NCBI RefSeq assembly: GCF_031458235.1
Contig: NZ_JAVDYB010000001.1
Span: 5,008,001 to 5,072,000, forward strand
Direction: 5' to 3'
Length of the DNA: 64,000 nucleotides
Source of the DNA: Catenuloplanes atrovinosus
Lineage (GTDB): Bacteria > Actinomycetota > Actinomycetes > Mycobacteriales > Micromonosporaceae
Part shown: one piece after another, positions 52,143 to 59,902 of the stretch
Position numbering within the stretch: position 1 is the first letter of the stretch
How the letters are laid out: the number at the start of each line of letters is the position of its first letter
Translations under genes and position numbers: made by a program
Notes under the pieces: generated by a model
Databases searched by the model: none
What the model was told of the DNA's origin: nothing
The model's input: the letters and a program-made list of their open reading frames with translations, nothing else

Positions 52143-52268
52143 TTAGGCGGGGCCGCAGCCCTGGAGCACGACCGCCAGGTCTGACCCGGCGCTGACGACG
52201 GCGGCCGCCGTGGCGAGCACGACGACGATCCAGTCCCAGCGGTGGGGCCGATCGGGCTGAGCGGGCAT
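52143..52268 (-). CDS. Small single-pass membrane peptide
   Basis: 41 residues from the ATG at 52268, preceded by a near-perfect AGGAGGTGAG site. Polar start (MPAQPDRPHRWDW), then one membrane helix (IVVVLATAAAVVSAGSDLAV) and a short tail (VLQGCGPA). The very strong ribosome binding site makes expression likely. It could be a small regulatory membrane protein or toxin-like peptide; no antitoxin is evident. Confidence 0.6.
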   Translation of the reverse strand: MPAQPDRPHRWDWIVVVLATAAAVVSAGSDLAVVLQGCGPA

Positions 52269-52589
52269 CCTTTTTCTCACCTCCTCCTTCCGTAGAGCTC
52301 TGCCGGAAGGAAGGGCGAGAACAGCTTGACACACGGGTATGACGGCTTCGGCCCTCGCTTGCCGCCAACGTGGCAAGCGGAGACGCCGACCATGCAAACC
52401 GCCAGAAGTGCCTGACCACCCTGCCAAGCGCAGCCTGAGCACGGATTTTGATACGAATCGCCGGTCAACGCGTCAGCATCTCGCCCACCAATATGGCGCG
52501 TAGCGCGGCGTAGGGGTCTTTCGCGCCGGTGGATTACTTCATATTCCTGACCCCGCCCCTGGTGGATAAGGCCGGGCAGTGCACGGTTG
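52269..52589. other. Gene-free stretch
   Basis: About 320 bases upstream of the small membrane peptide and downstream of the XRE remnant. No supported gene; presumably the promoter region of the peptide. Confidence 0.35.
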
Positions 52590-53125
52590 TCATCCGGCGC
52601 CTGGAGCAGTCATCGCGAGGACGCACGCCATCTGCCCGGCCGCGCGCGAGAGGTGCCGGTCGTCGGGCTGGGCGATGAGCAGGTGCTGCAGGATGACCAG
52701 ATCGGTTTGCAGGCGCCGCAGCAGCTCGCCGAAGCCGACGAGGTAGAAGTCGGTGGCGTACTCCTCGCGATGCCCTGCCAGTGGTCGGTGTCGGCGTCGG
52801 TCGCGTGGCTCAGGCCCTGCCGCAGCGCCTCCAGCGTGATCATCGGTGACATCGTGCCGCTGACGGCCAGGCCGGTCAGCGTGCCCAGCAGCGCGCGCCG
52901 CCGCTGGTCGGCCTCCTGCCCGCCGTGGTACAGGGCGACCAGCTCGCCGCCGGCGTCCAGGGCGGTGTCGCACACCGCGGCGAACTCCGCCGAGCCCGTC
53001 CGCTCGCCCCGCTCCACCTGTCCGATGTAGCCCCAGTCGTAGCCGGTGCGGTCGGCCAGCGCGCGCAGGCTGCGGTAGGCCGACTGCGTGCGGCGTCGCC
53101 GCAGCGCCTCTCCGAAGGTCTCCAC
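52590..53125 (-). pseudogene. XRE-family regulator, frameshifted and truncated
   Basis: From the ATG at 53125 an XRE domain (FGEALRRRRTQSAYRSLRAL, then DRTGYDWGYIGQVERGERTG) and a helical linker are in frame up to H-W-Q-G-I-A-R near 52775. One base shifted, the protein goes on E-Y-A-T-D-F-Y-L-V-G-F-G-E-L-L-R-R-L, then L-V-I-L-Q-H-L-L-I-A-Q-P-D-D, and stops at 52590. It would normally carry a longer helical domain. A perfect palindrome upstream is a likely autoregulatory site. Confidence 0.7.
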
Positions 53126-53158
53126 GGGCCTCTCCCTGCGAGCACGGCGAGGGAGTGT

Positions 53159-53174
53159 GAGCCCACGTGGGCTC
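53159..53174. promoter_or_regulatory. Perfect 16-bp palindrome, probable XRE operator
   Basis: GAGCCCACGTGGGCTC, 34 bases upstream of the XRE start at 53125. The position suits autorepression. No second copy was noticed in the window. Confidence 0.6.
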
Positions 53175-53349
53175 CACTGCTCACCCCTGTTGATCGCTGT
53201 CCGTGCCTGGGACGCTACGGGCCATCAGGCGAGACCGTCCAGATCCCCCCACGGATGGGTCGCGCGATCCGAGCCGGCTGCGGCGGCAACTGGGACGCCC
53301 TTTTGCCGCCGCGGCCCGCAAGGGGACACGACGAAGGAGACCCCGCCCC

Positions 53350-53580
53350 ATGCGCGCAACGCAGCAACCGCGGCGCGAGGGCCCCGACGAGGCACGCACC
53401 CTCGCCTGCAGCCTCGACCGCCTCTACCCCGAGCACTGGGCCGGGCCGAACCAACCCGGCTGCAAAGGCTGGCTGACGGCATCCGCGGGCACACCCGCAC
53501 GTCACTGCACCTGCCAGTGCCACGCGGACGGCAAACGCACAGCTCAACCGCCGCCACCCGTGCCGCTGAAGCGTCGCTGA
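53350..53580 (+). CDS. Small Cys-containing hypothetical protein
   Basis: 76 residues from the ATG at 53350, with GAAGGAGA nine bases upstream. The centre (LACSLDRLYPEHWAGPNQPG) is followed by C-K-G-W-L-T-A and R-H-C-T-C-Q-C-H, a possible metal-binding cluster. The end is basic and Pro-rich. Divergent from the XRE remnant across the palindrome, so perhaps once its target. No family recognised. Confidence 0.55.
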   Translation: MRATQQPRREGPDEARTLACSLDRLYPEHWAGPNQPGCKGWLTASAGTPARHCTCQCHADGKRTAQPPPPVPLKRR

Positions 53581-53853
53581 GCCCAGCGGCCGGGCGCCGT
53601 CGCGCCGCGCGCCGCGCGTCCGCGGCCGGCCAGAAAGGGCTGCTGCTGGAGCGGGCCGTCGCGTAGCGCCGCACCGGCTAGGACGGCCCTTGGGCACCGC
53701 GACCCCGCACCGGCCCCAGCGCGCGTTCGTCCGCGGCCGGTCTCGCCGGTCGTGCGCTGGCACCGTGCCCTGATCGGCGGTTCATATGGCGCACCGTCGG
53801 CCCGGTCCGGCTCCTGCCCTCGGGTGACGCGTACGGGAGCAGAGATCTCGCGC

Positions 53854-54399
53854 TCAGTCCCGAGCCCTGGGATCGCCGTGACGTCCTGCGGACCCCTGAC
53901 CGCGGCATCCAGGGCTTCCGGAGCCGATCACCGTTCGGCGGCCTTGCCCGCCTCGGGGAACGCTGGCCGGTGTACCGCCGCCGGTACGCCCGGTCCTGAT
54001 GACGTCGTCCGGTCGGGGCGGGCCAGACCGGAGGGCGGCGATGCGCGCGGCGCGGGCGGCCAAGCCGTCGAAGACGTCTTCTGCGGGCACCGGCATGAGG
54101 GCCGATAGGGCGCCGGTCACGTCCGGCAGGTGACTGGCTCGGGCGGGAATCCAGCGTGATCGGCCGTAGAACAGCAGGTGGCGCGGTGCGCTGTCGAGGG
54201 AGGCGTGGGTGATGAATAGGCCGTTGCTTCCCAGTAGCGTCGGCAGCGCGTGGTGCATCGCCCAGGCGAGCGCGGGCAGTTCAGCGCGCAGGCGCGCGAG
54301 ATCTGCGCGCCGCTGCTGGTCATCGCCGGAAACGGGCGGGGGAAGGTCGCGGACCCGGATGTTGGTAGGGAATGTGTCACCAGATCCAAACGGCGGTGA
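53854..54399 (-). pseudogene. Hypothetical gene truncated at the inverted-repeat edge
   Basis: The frame is open from a TGA inside the repeat edge (54400) and reads T-F-P-T-N-I-R-V-R-D-L, Q-Q-R-R-A-D-L-A-R-L-R-A-E-L-P-A-L-A-W, G-L-F-I-T-H-A-S-L-D and R-H-L-L-F-Y-G-R-S-R-W. It then becomes low-complexity. The first Met is internal (54258). The coding signal begins right where the large inverted repeat ends, so the native start was probably lost in the rearrangement. Family unknown. Confidence 0.5.
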
Positions 54400-54456
54400 T
54401 CACATCTGCTCGACGTGATCGGCGCGATCTCCTCGAGTGGGGTTGAAGGCTGGTGG

Positions 54457-56460
54457 TCAGGGGTTGGCCCGGTGGATGACTGCGGTGCCTTTGGCGGTCA
54501 GGATGCCGGCGTGTTGCAGGGGGGTCAGGATGGTGATGATCTCGGTCATTACCGAGGTGCGGGCGGTGCCCTCGAGTGTGTCGGCCAGTGCTGCGAGGGT
54601 CACGCTCAGCTCTTCGGCGAGGTCGACGCGGGCTGGTTCCTGGTGTAGCAGCGTCCGGCGGGTGTGCGCGGCGCGGCGCAGGAGCGTTCTGGCCTCCTCC
54701 ATCCGGCCTGCCCTGACGGCCAGGTCACCCAGCCGCTCGTAGGAGATGGACAGGTCGCGGGCGTAGCCGGTGTTGTCCGGCTCGGCGGCGGCCAGCCGCT
54801 CGCGGATGGTCAGGGCCTGCTGGTACAGGCCGGCGGCCCGCTCACCCTGCCCCACCGCCACGGCCAGGTCACCCAGCCGCTCGTAGGAGACGGACAGGTC
54901 GCGGGCGTGGCCGGCGTTGTCCGGCTCGGCGGCGGCCAACTGCTCGGCGATGGTCAGGGCCTGCTGGTACAGGCCGGCGGCCCGCTCACCCTGTCCCACC
55001 ACCACAGCCAGGTCACCCAGCTTGTTGTAGGAGACGGCCAGGTCGCGGGCGTGGCCGGTGTTGTCCGGCTCGACCGCGGCCAGCCGCTCGCGGATGGTCA
55101 GGGACTGCTGGTACAGGCCGGCGGCCCGCTCACCCTGCCCCACCGCCCGCGCCAGGTCACCCAGCCGCTCGTAGGAGACGGACAGGTCGCGGGCGTAGCC
55201 GGTGTTGTCCGGCTCGACCGCGGCCAGCCGCTCGCGGATGGTCAGGGCCTGCTGGTACAGGCCGGCGGCCCGCTCACCCTGCCCCACCACCACAGCCAAA
55301 TCACCCAGCTTGTTGTAGGAGACGGCCAGGTCCCGGGCGTAGCCGGTGTTGTCCGGCTCGACCACGGCCAACCGCTCGACGATGGTCAAGGCCTGCTGGT
55401 ACAGGCCGGCGGCCCGCTCACCCTGCCCCACCGCCCGCGCCAGGTCACCCAGCCGCTCGTAGGAGACGGCCAGGCCCCGGGCGTAGCCGGTGTTGTCCGG
55501 CTCGGCGGCGGCCAACTGCTCGCGGATGGTCAGGGCCTGCTGGTACAGGCCGGCGGCCCGCTCACCCTGCCCCACCGCCCGCGCCAGGTCACCCAGCCGG
55601 TTGTAGGAGACGGACAGGTCCCGGGCGTAGCCGGTGTTGTCCGGCTCGGCGGCGGCCAGCCGCTCGCGGATGGTCAGGGCCTGCTGGTACAGGCCGGCGG
55701 CCCGCTCACCCTGCCCCACCGCCACGGCCAAATCACCCAGCTTGTTGTAGGAGACGGACAGGTCGCGGGCGTAGCCGGTGTTGTCCGGCTCGACCACGGC
55801 CAACTGCTCGCGGATGGTCAGGGCCTGCTGGTACAGGCCGGCGACCCGCTCACCCTGCCCCACCGCCACGGCCAGGTCACCCAGCCGCTCGTAGGAGACG
55901 GACAGGTCGCGGGCGTGGCCGGTGTTGTCCGGCTCGACCACGGCCAACTGCTCGCGGATGGTCAGGGCCTGCTGGTACAGGCCGGCGGCCCGCTCACCCT
56001 GCCCCACCGCCCGCGCCAGGTCACCCAGCCGCTCGTAGGAGACGGCCAGGCCCCGGGCGTAGCCGGTGTTGTCCGGCTCGGCGGCGGCCAACCGCTCGCG
56101 GATGGTCAAGGCCTGCTGGTACAGGCCGGCGGCCCGCTCACCCTGCCCCACCGCCCGCGCCAGGTCACCCAGCCGGTCGTAGGAGACGGACAGGTCCCGG
56201 GCGTAGCCGGTGTTGCCTGGCTCGGTGACGTGTCTGCGCTGGTCGATGAGGAATGCGGTGATGAAGATGGTTTGGGCGTCGGCGGCGCGGCCATGGTCGC
56301 GGGCGAAGATTCCGAGGGTGTCCGCAGCTTGGCTGAGCTGGTGTTGGACGGTGGGTGGGAGCGCGGCGACGCGGGTGTCGGTCAGCAGCGCGGCGTGAGC
56401 ACGGCACAACGCATCCAGCAGACCGGCGCGGTGGACGGTGCCGGATCGGGCTGGCGTCAT
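54457..56460 (-). CDS. TPR protein with ten 48-residue repeats
   Basis: 667 residues: a unique N-terminal domain (1-85, helical), ten uninterrupted 48-residue units (86-565) each built as A-R-D-L-S-V-S-Y-E-R-L-G-D-L-A then G-E-R-A-A-G-L-Y-Q-Q-A-L-T-I, and a C-terminal domain (566-667). Every unit is a TPR-type helix pair plus linker, varying only at a few positions (R/V, E/N, K/R). Such arrays bind partner proteins or act as sensors in STAND-based conflict systems. It is the long version of the gene at 59134. No complete gene precedes it on its strand; only a coding stub matching the end of the protease gene remains upstream. Confidence 0.9.
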   Translation of the reverse strand: MTPARSGTVHRAGLLDALCRAHAALLTDTRVAALPPTVQHQLSQAADTLGIFARDHGRAADAQTIFITAFLIDQRRHVTEPGNTGYARDLSVSYDRLGDLARAVGQGERAAGLYQQALTIRERLAAAEPDNTGYARGLAVSYERLGDLARAVGQGERAAGLYQQALTIREQLAVVEPDNTGHARDLSVSYERLGDLAVAVGQGERVAGLYQQALTIREQLAVVEPDNTGYARDLSVSYNKLGDLAVAVGQGERAAGLYQQALTIRERLAAAEPDNTGYARDLSVSYNRLGDLARAVGQGERAAGLYQQALTIREQLAAAEPDNTGYARGLAVSYERLGDLARAVGQGERAAGLYQQALTIVERLAVVEPDNTGYARDLAVSYNKLGDLAVVVGQGERAAGLYQQALTIRERLAAVEPDNTGYARDLSVSYERLGDLARAVGQGERAAGLYQQSLTIRERLAAVEPDNTGHARDLAVSYNKLGDLAVVVGQGERAAGLYQQALTIAEQLAAAEPDNAGHARDLSVSYERLGDLAVAVGQGERAAGLYQQALTIRERLAAAEPDNTGYARDLSISYERLGDLAVRAGRMEEARTLLRRAAHTRRTLLHQEPARVDLAEELSVTLAALADTLEGTARTSVMTEIITILTPLQHAGILTAKGTAVIHRANP
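54766..56205 (-). repeat. Tandem array of ten 144-bp TPR units
   Basis: Ten near-identical 144-base units in frame with the 54457 gene. Differences between units are scattered single bases, and some units share the same variants, consistent with unequal recombination. The matching gene at 59134 has one unit. Confidence 0.95.
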
Positions 56461-56560
56461 CGGCCGGGCTCCCCGGATAAGGACTGATCAAGCCGAGTTG
56501 CTTCGGCTAGTTCGGACAGAGTACGTGACGGTGGTGGTCGAGGGGTGTGCTACCGCAGGG
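56461..56560 (-). pseudogene. Coding stub of a second protease-STAND gene
   Basis: In the minus direction the sequence just before the long TPR gene reads S-R-T-L-S-E-L-A-E-A-T-R-L-D-Q-S-L-S-G-E then P-G-R-stop. Its last 12 codons match the end of the 57155 gene (G-Q-S-S-S-G-E-P-G-R) and keep the same ATGA overlap. The long TPR gene therefore once followed a gene of that kind. The frame is closed by a TAG further upstream. Confidence 0.55.
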
Positions 56561-56803
56561 GGATTCCGTCGTCCGATCGGCTGGGTGCCGCGCTGTTCGT
56601 CGTCTCGCACCGGTACGGGTGTCCATGGTGTGCTGTGGGGCACGGTGGTTGATGCTGCTTATGACGTTGACCTCTGGTGGTGTCGGCTTGCCGACTGGGC
56701 GACGGCTTTGCCTCGCGGAGGTGGGAGCGGGAGGCTATCGGGGCGCTGCTGAATGTGGTGGCGCGGTGACGTATCCGCTTCGGGGCGGGAAGGGGCAGTC
56801 GGG
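56491..56803. other. Intergenic region upstream of the protease operon
   Basis: About 310 bases between the divergent units. Apart from the stub at its left edge I see no gene. It must contain the promoter of the trypco1-protease-TPR operon; no clear operator palindrome was noticed. Confidence 0.4.
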
Positions 56804-57148
56804 GTGAGTCAGCCGGGGCCGGTGCGGGCCAAGCATGTGGAACGAGTGCGGACCGGAGGGGCAGAGTTCTTTGTGGAACTCGCGGACGGCGGCGGGCCAC
56901 AGACGGTCGGAGCGGACCGGTCGTTGTCCTTCGACGGTGTCCGGGACACGGTGCGGGCGGTGGCGGAACAATTGGGCGAGGTGTGGGAGGCGGTCCGCCC
57001 GGCAGAGGCAAGTGTGGAGTTCGGTCTGTCGTTGACGGCGAAGTCGGGGAAGCTGACCGGTCTGCTGGTCGCCGCCGACGGCGCGGCGAGTTTGAAGGTG
57101 ACGTTGGTCTGGAAGAAACCGGGCACGGAACCGGACGGCCGGGAGTGA
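56804..57148 (+). CDS. CU044_2847-like trypsin-co-occurring domain 1 protein
   Basis: 114 residues from the GTG at 56804 (VSQPGPVRAKHVERVR). The pattern E-F-F-V-E-L, L-S-F-D-G-V-R-D-T-V-R-A-V-A-E-Q-L-G, A-S-V-E-F-G-L-S-L-T-A-K-S-G-K-L-T-G-L-L and S-L-K-V-T-L-V-W-K-K is that of the small protein family which regularly precedes trypsin-STAND genes in actinomycetes. It is thought to be an adaptor or substrate of the protease. Only six bases separate it from the protease start. Function otherwise unknown. Confidence 0.75.
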   Translation: MSQPGPVRAKHVERVRTGGAEFFVELADGGGPQTVGADRSLSFDGVRDTVRAVAEQLGEVWEAVRPAEASVEFGLSLTAKSGKLTGLLVAADGAASLKVTLVWKKPGTEPDGRE

Positions 57149-57154
57149 GCGGCG

Positions 57155-59137
57155 GTGCGCACGCGGATTGATGCGCGCCAGCTGCGCCGTCATGTGGTGC
57201 GGATCGACCGGGTCGACGGCACCGGCGTGTGCGGTACCGGATTCTTCGTTGCTCCTGGGTGGGTGTTGACCGCCGCGCACGTGGTCTATGACGACGACAG
57301 CGGGGCCCCGCTGTCGCAGGTGATGGTGGTGCCTGCCGATCCGGCGGTGGGTGAGCAGGGCGTGCGGGCGGAGGTCGCGTCGCGGTCAGTGCCGCCTGTC
57401 GCGCCCGGTGGATTGTGGCCGTTTCCAGATCTGGCGCTGCTGCAACTGCAGCCGGACGCCGAGTGGGTGGCGATCCATCCGTGCGTATGGCTGGTGGGTG
57501 AAGACCCGCTCGGCGAGACGTGTCACGCGTTCGGTTTTCCGCCCCGGGATGAGGGGATACCGCCGGGGGCACCGGCGTCGTTCGTGTTCGAGGGTGTAAC
57601 CGGTGACGGTTTCCTGCAGTTGAAGGCGGGGCAAGCGGCGCCAGGGCTGTCCGGGGCTCCGCTGGTATGCCCGGCCCGGCGAGCGGTTGTCGGCGTGGTG
57701 ACCGCGACCCGGGATCGGTACACCGACCTGGGCGGATGGGCCGCTCCCGTGGCCGCGCTGCTACCGGACCAGACCGGTGGATTGCCGGGAGCCGCGTCCG
57801 GGGTGTCGGACGATCTGGCCACGCTGGGCGGGAAGATCGCGGCGGCGGGCCAGGCCGCGGTGCTGGCCGCCCGGTCGCTCTGGCATGCGGTGCTGCCCGT
57901 TGACGGTGCCGAGCGGCTGGTGGACCAGCCGTGGATCGAGGCGCAGGTGACCCCCGGTGTCGGACAACCCTCGACGATGCTGCGCCCGGAGTTCGCGGTC
58001 GTGGACTACCTGTTCCGCGGCGACGCCCTCGACGTCGTCGCCGCCTGGTGTGAGCAACCGGAGCGGTTGTCGGTTCGCTACATCGACGCTGCAGGCGGTG
58101 CCGGCAAGACCCGCTTCGCGATCGAGGCCTGCCGGGCGCAACGGGCGCATGGCTGGGTGGCGGGCCTGCTCCCCGCCACCGGCGGACACCTCGAGGATCT
58201 ACCGCTACCGCGGCTACTGGTGGTCGACTACGTCGAGGAACGCGACGCGGAAGCCCTCGCCGCCACATTGACCGCATTGAGCCGCCCGGAGTCGGCGTCG
58301 GCACTGGCGCCGGTCCGGGTACTACTCCTCAGCCGCCCGGCCGCCGGGACGGCGGCCGGGCATACCTGGGACCCATTGCGGGCGGTCGCTGCTGGCGCCA
58401 CCCTGATGGCGCTGGACGCCGCCACCGACACCCCCACCGCAGTGACCGGGCTTACCAGCCCGCAACGACACGACCTATTCACCGCAGGCCTGACAGCGTT
58501 CGGCCAGACCTGGCACGGCCCCGGCTGGACCGCCCCGCAGCCGACGGTACAGCTGACAGGCCCGCACTACGACCGGCCGCTGGACGTGCTGCTGGAGGCG
58601 TTCGACGCGGCCCTGTCCGGCCCGCACTGGAAGCCTGACTCCCGCCCACCGGTGGACCGCGCCCTGGACCACGAGGCCCGACGGTGGACAGCCCGCCTCC
58701 CCGACCTCGACCCGGACCTGCTCCGCCTGTGCGTAGCCCTGGCCACCCTGGCCGGCGCCCGCGACGACACCGAAGCCCACACCCTGCTGGACCTGATCCC
58801 CGACCTCACCGATCCACAGATCCGCAGCCGGGTCGACCAGTGGCTACATCACCTGTATCCCGGACCCGACCGGTGGAACCCGCTGCGCCCCGACCGACTC
58901 GGCGAAGCCCTCATCGCCCACGTCCTGACCAACCAACCCGACGGCGGACTGACCCTACTTCACCAGGTCCTGGACCTGCCCTCCGACGCCCAGGTAGTAC
59001 GGGCCCTCGACGTCCTGGTCCGCCTAGCCACCCACCACAGCGTCGTCGACACCGCCGCCACCGCGTTCGCTAACCGCTACACCCGCCTCACCGCGCGTCT
59101 GCTTGGTCAGTCCTCATCGGGGGAGCCCGGCCGATGA
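57155..59137 (+). CDS. Trypsin-like protease fused to STAND NTPase
   Basis: 660 residues. Residues 10-210 are a trypsin-like domain with His42 (T-A-A-H-V-V), Asp92 (F-P-D-L-A-L-L) and Ser166 (P-G-L-S-G-A-P-L). A P-loop NTPase follows with G-G-A-G-K-T-R near residue 313 and Walker B L-L-V-V-D-Y near 355, as in STAND switches, then a helical C-terminal part. There is no signal peptide, so it acts in the cytoplasm. The likely mode is signal-dependent NTP binding that activates proteolysis of self or target proteins, as proposed for multi-domain conflict systems. The stop overlaps the TPR gene by four bases, so both are made together. Confidence 0.85.
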   Translation: MRTRIDARQLRRHVVRIDRVDGTGVCGTGFFVAPGWVLTAAHVVYDDDSGAPLSQVMVVPADPAVGEQGVRAEVASRSVPPVAPGGLWPFPDLALLQLQPDAEWVAIHPCVWLVGEDPLGETCHAFGFPPRDEGIPPGAPASFVFEGVTGDGFLQLKAGQAAPGLSGAPLVCPARRAVVGVVTATRDRYTDLGGWAAPVAALLPDQTGGLPGAASGVSDDLATLGGKIAAAGQAAVLAARSLWHAVLPVDGAERLVDQPWIEAQVTPGVGQPSTMLRPEFAVVDYLFRGDALDVVAAWCEQPERLSVRYIDAAGGAGKTRFAIEACRAQRAHGWVAGLLPATGGHLEDLPLPRLLVVDYVEERDAEALAATLTALSRPESASALAPVRVLLLSRPAAGTAAGHTWDPLRAVAAGATLMALDAATDTPTAVTGLTSPQRHDLFTAGLTAFGQTWHGPGWTAPQPTVQLTGPHYDRPLDVLLEAFDAALSGPHWKPDSRPPVDRALDHEARRWTARLPDLDPDLLRLCVALATLAGARDDTEAHTLLDLIPDLTDPQIRSRVDQWLHHLYPGPDRWNPLRPDRLGEALIAHVLTNQPDGGLTLLHQVLDLPSDAQVVRALDVLVRLATHHSVVDTAATAFANRYTRLTARLLGQSSSGEPGR

Positions 59138-59902
59138 CGCCAGCCCGATCCGGCACCGTCCACCGCGCCGGTCTGCTGGATGCGTTGTGCCGCGCTCACG
59201 CCGCGCTGCTGACCGACACCCGCGTCGCCGCGCTCCCACCCACCGTCCAACACCAGCTCAGCCAAGCTGCGGACACCCTCGGAATCTTCGCCCGCGACCA
59301 TGGCCGCGCCGCCGACGCCCAAACCATCTTCATCACCGCATTCCTCATCGACCAGCGCAGACACGTCACCGAGCCAGGCAACACCGGCTACGCCCGGGAC
59401 CTGTCCGTCTCCTACGACCGGCTGGGTGACCTGGCGCGGGCGGTGGGACAGGGTGAGCGGGCCGCCGGCCTGTACCAGCAGGCCCTGACCATCCGCGAGC
59501 GGCTGGCCGCCGCCGAGCCGGACAACACCGGCCACGCCCGCGACCTGTCCATCTCCTACGAGCGGCTGGGTGACCTGGCCGTCAGGGCAGGCCGGATGGA
59601 GGAGGCCAGAACGCTCCTGCGCCGCGCCGCGCACACCCGCCGGACGCTGCTACACCAGGAACCAGCCCGCGTCGACCTCGCCGAAGAGCTGAGCGTGACC
59701 CTCGCAGCACTGGCCGACACACTCGAGGGCACCGCCCGCACCTCGGTAATGACCGAGATCATCACCATCCTGACCCCCCTGCAACACGCCGGCATCCTGA
59801 CCGCCAAAGGCACCGCAGTCATCCACCGGGCCAACCCCTGACCACCAGCCTTCAACCCCACCCGAGGAGATCGCGCCGATCACGTCGAGCAGATGTGATC
59901 AC
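59103..59902 (+). repeat. Inverted repeat arm B (short TPR copy)
   Basis: Counterpart of arm A at 54396-56490. Similarity starts inside the last codons of the protease gene and ends at GTGATCAC (59895-59902), immediately before the IS256 left end. Confidence 0.9.
59134..59841 (+). CDS. TPR protein with one 48-residue repeat
   Basis: 235 residues: the same 85-residue N-terminal domain and 102-residue C-terminal domain as the 54457 protein (Tyr/His difference at the first residue of the C-terminal part), with one 48-residue unit between them. The length difference is exactly nine units. It is coupled to the protease-STAND gene by an ATGA overlap, so it is the current partner of that protease. 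A single TPR pair is unlikely to present the same binding surface as ten, so the two versions should differ in ligand or threshold. Confidence 0.9.
   Translation: MTPARSGTVHRAGLLDALCRAHAALLTDTRVAALPPTVQHQLSQAADTLGIFARDHGRAADAQTIFITAFLIDQRRHVTEPGNTGYARDLSVSYDRLGDLARAVGQGERAAGLYQQALTIRERLAAAEPDNTGHARDLSISYERLGDLAVRAGRMEEARTLLRRAAHTRRTLLHQEPARVDLAEELSVTLAALADTLEGTARTSVMTEIITILTPLQHAGILTAKGTAVIHRANP

Larger units (their letters stand above)
54396..56490 (-). repeat. Inverted repeat arm A (long TPR copy)
   Basis: Matches arm B at 59103-59902 in inverted orientation: 30 bases of upstream coding stub, the whole TPR gene except for nine extra repeat units, and 60 bases after its stop, up to GTGATCAC. 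In the first 60 coding bases I count one difference. The arm holds 1296 bases (9 x 144) more than its partner. Confidence 0.9.

Noticed and set aside
51870-52184. Plus-strand frame containing MSSYPDVDNAAPTRGG
   Set aside because: No ribosome binding site, no family, and it overlaps the well-supported small membrane peptide on the other strand.
54766-56205. Regular 144-bp repeats as a CRISPR-like array
   Set aside because: There are no unique spacers, units are in frame and encode a TPR helix pair; it is a protein repeat.
54664-56487. A 607-codon open frame on the plus strand across the long TPR gene
   Set aside because: It is the antisense of a repetitive GC-biased gene and merely mirrors the TPR repeats; the minus frame has the family pattern and the ribosome-binding context.
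56550-58304. A 584-codon minus-strand frame rich in Pro and Arg
   Set aside because: Antisense of the protease-STAND gene, whose catalytic and P-loop motifs are clear on the plus strand.
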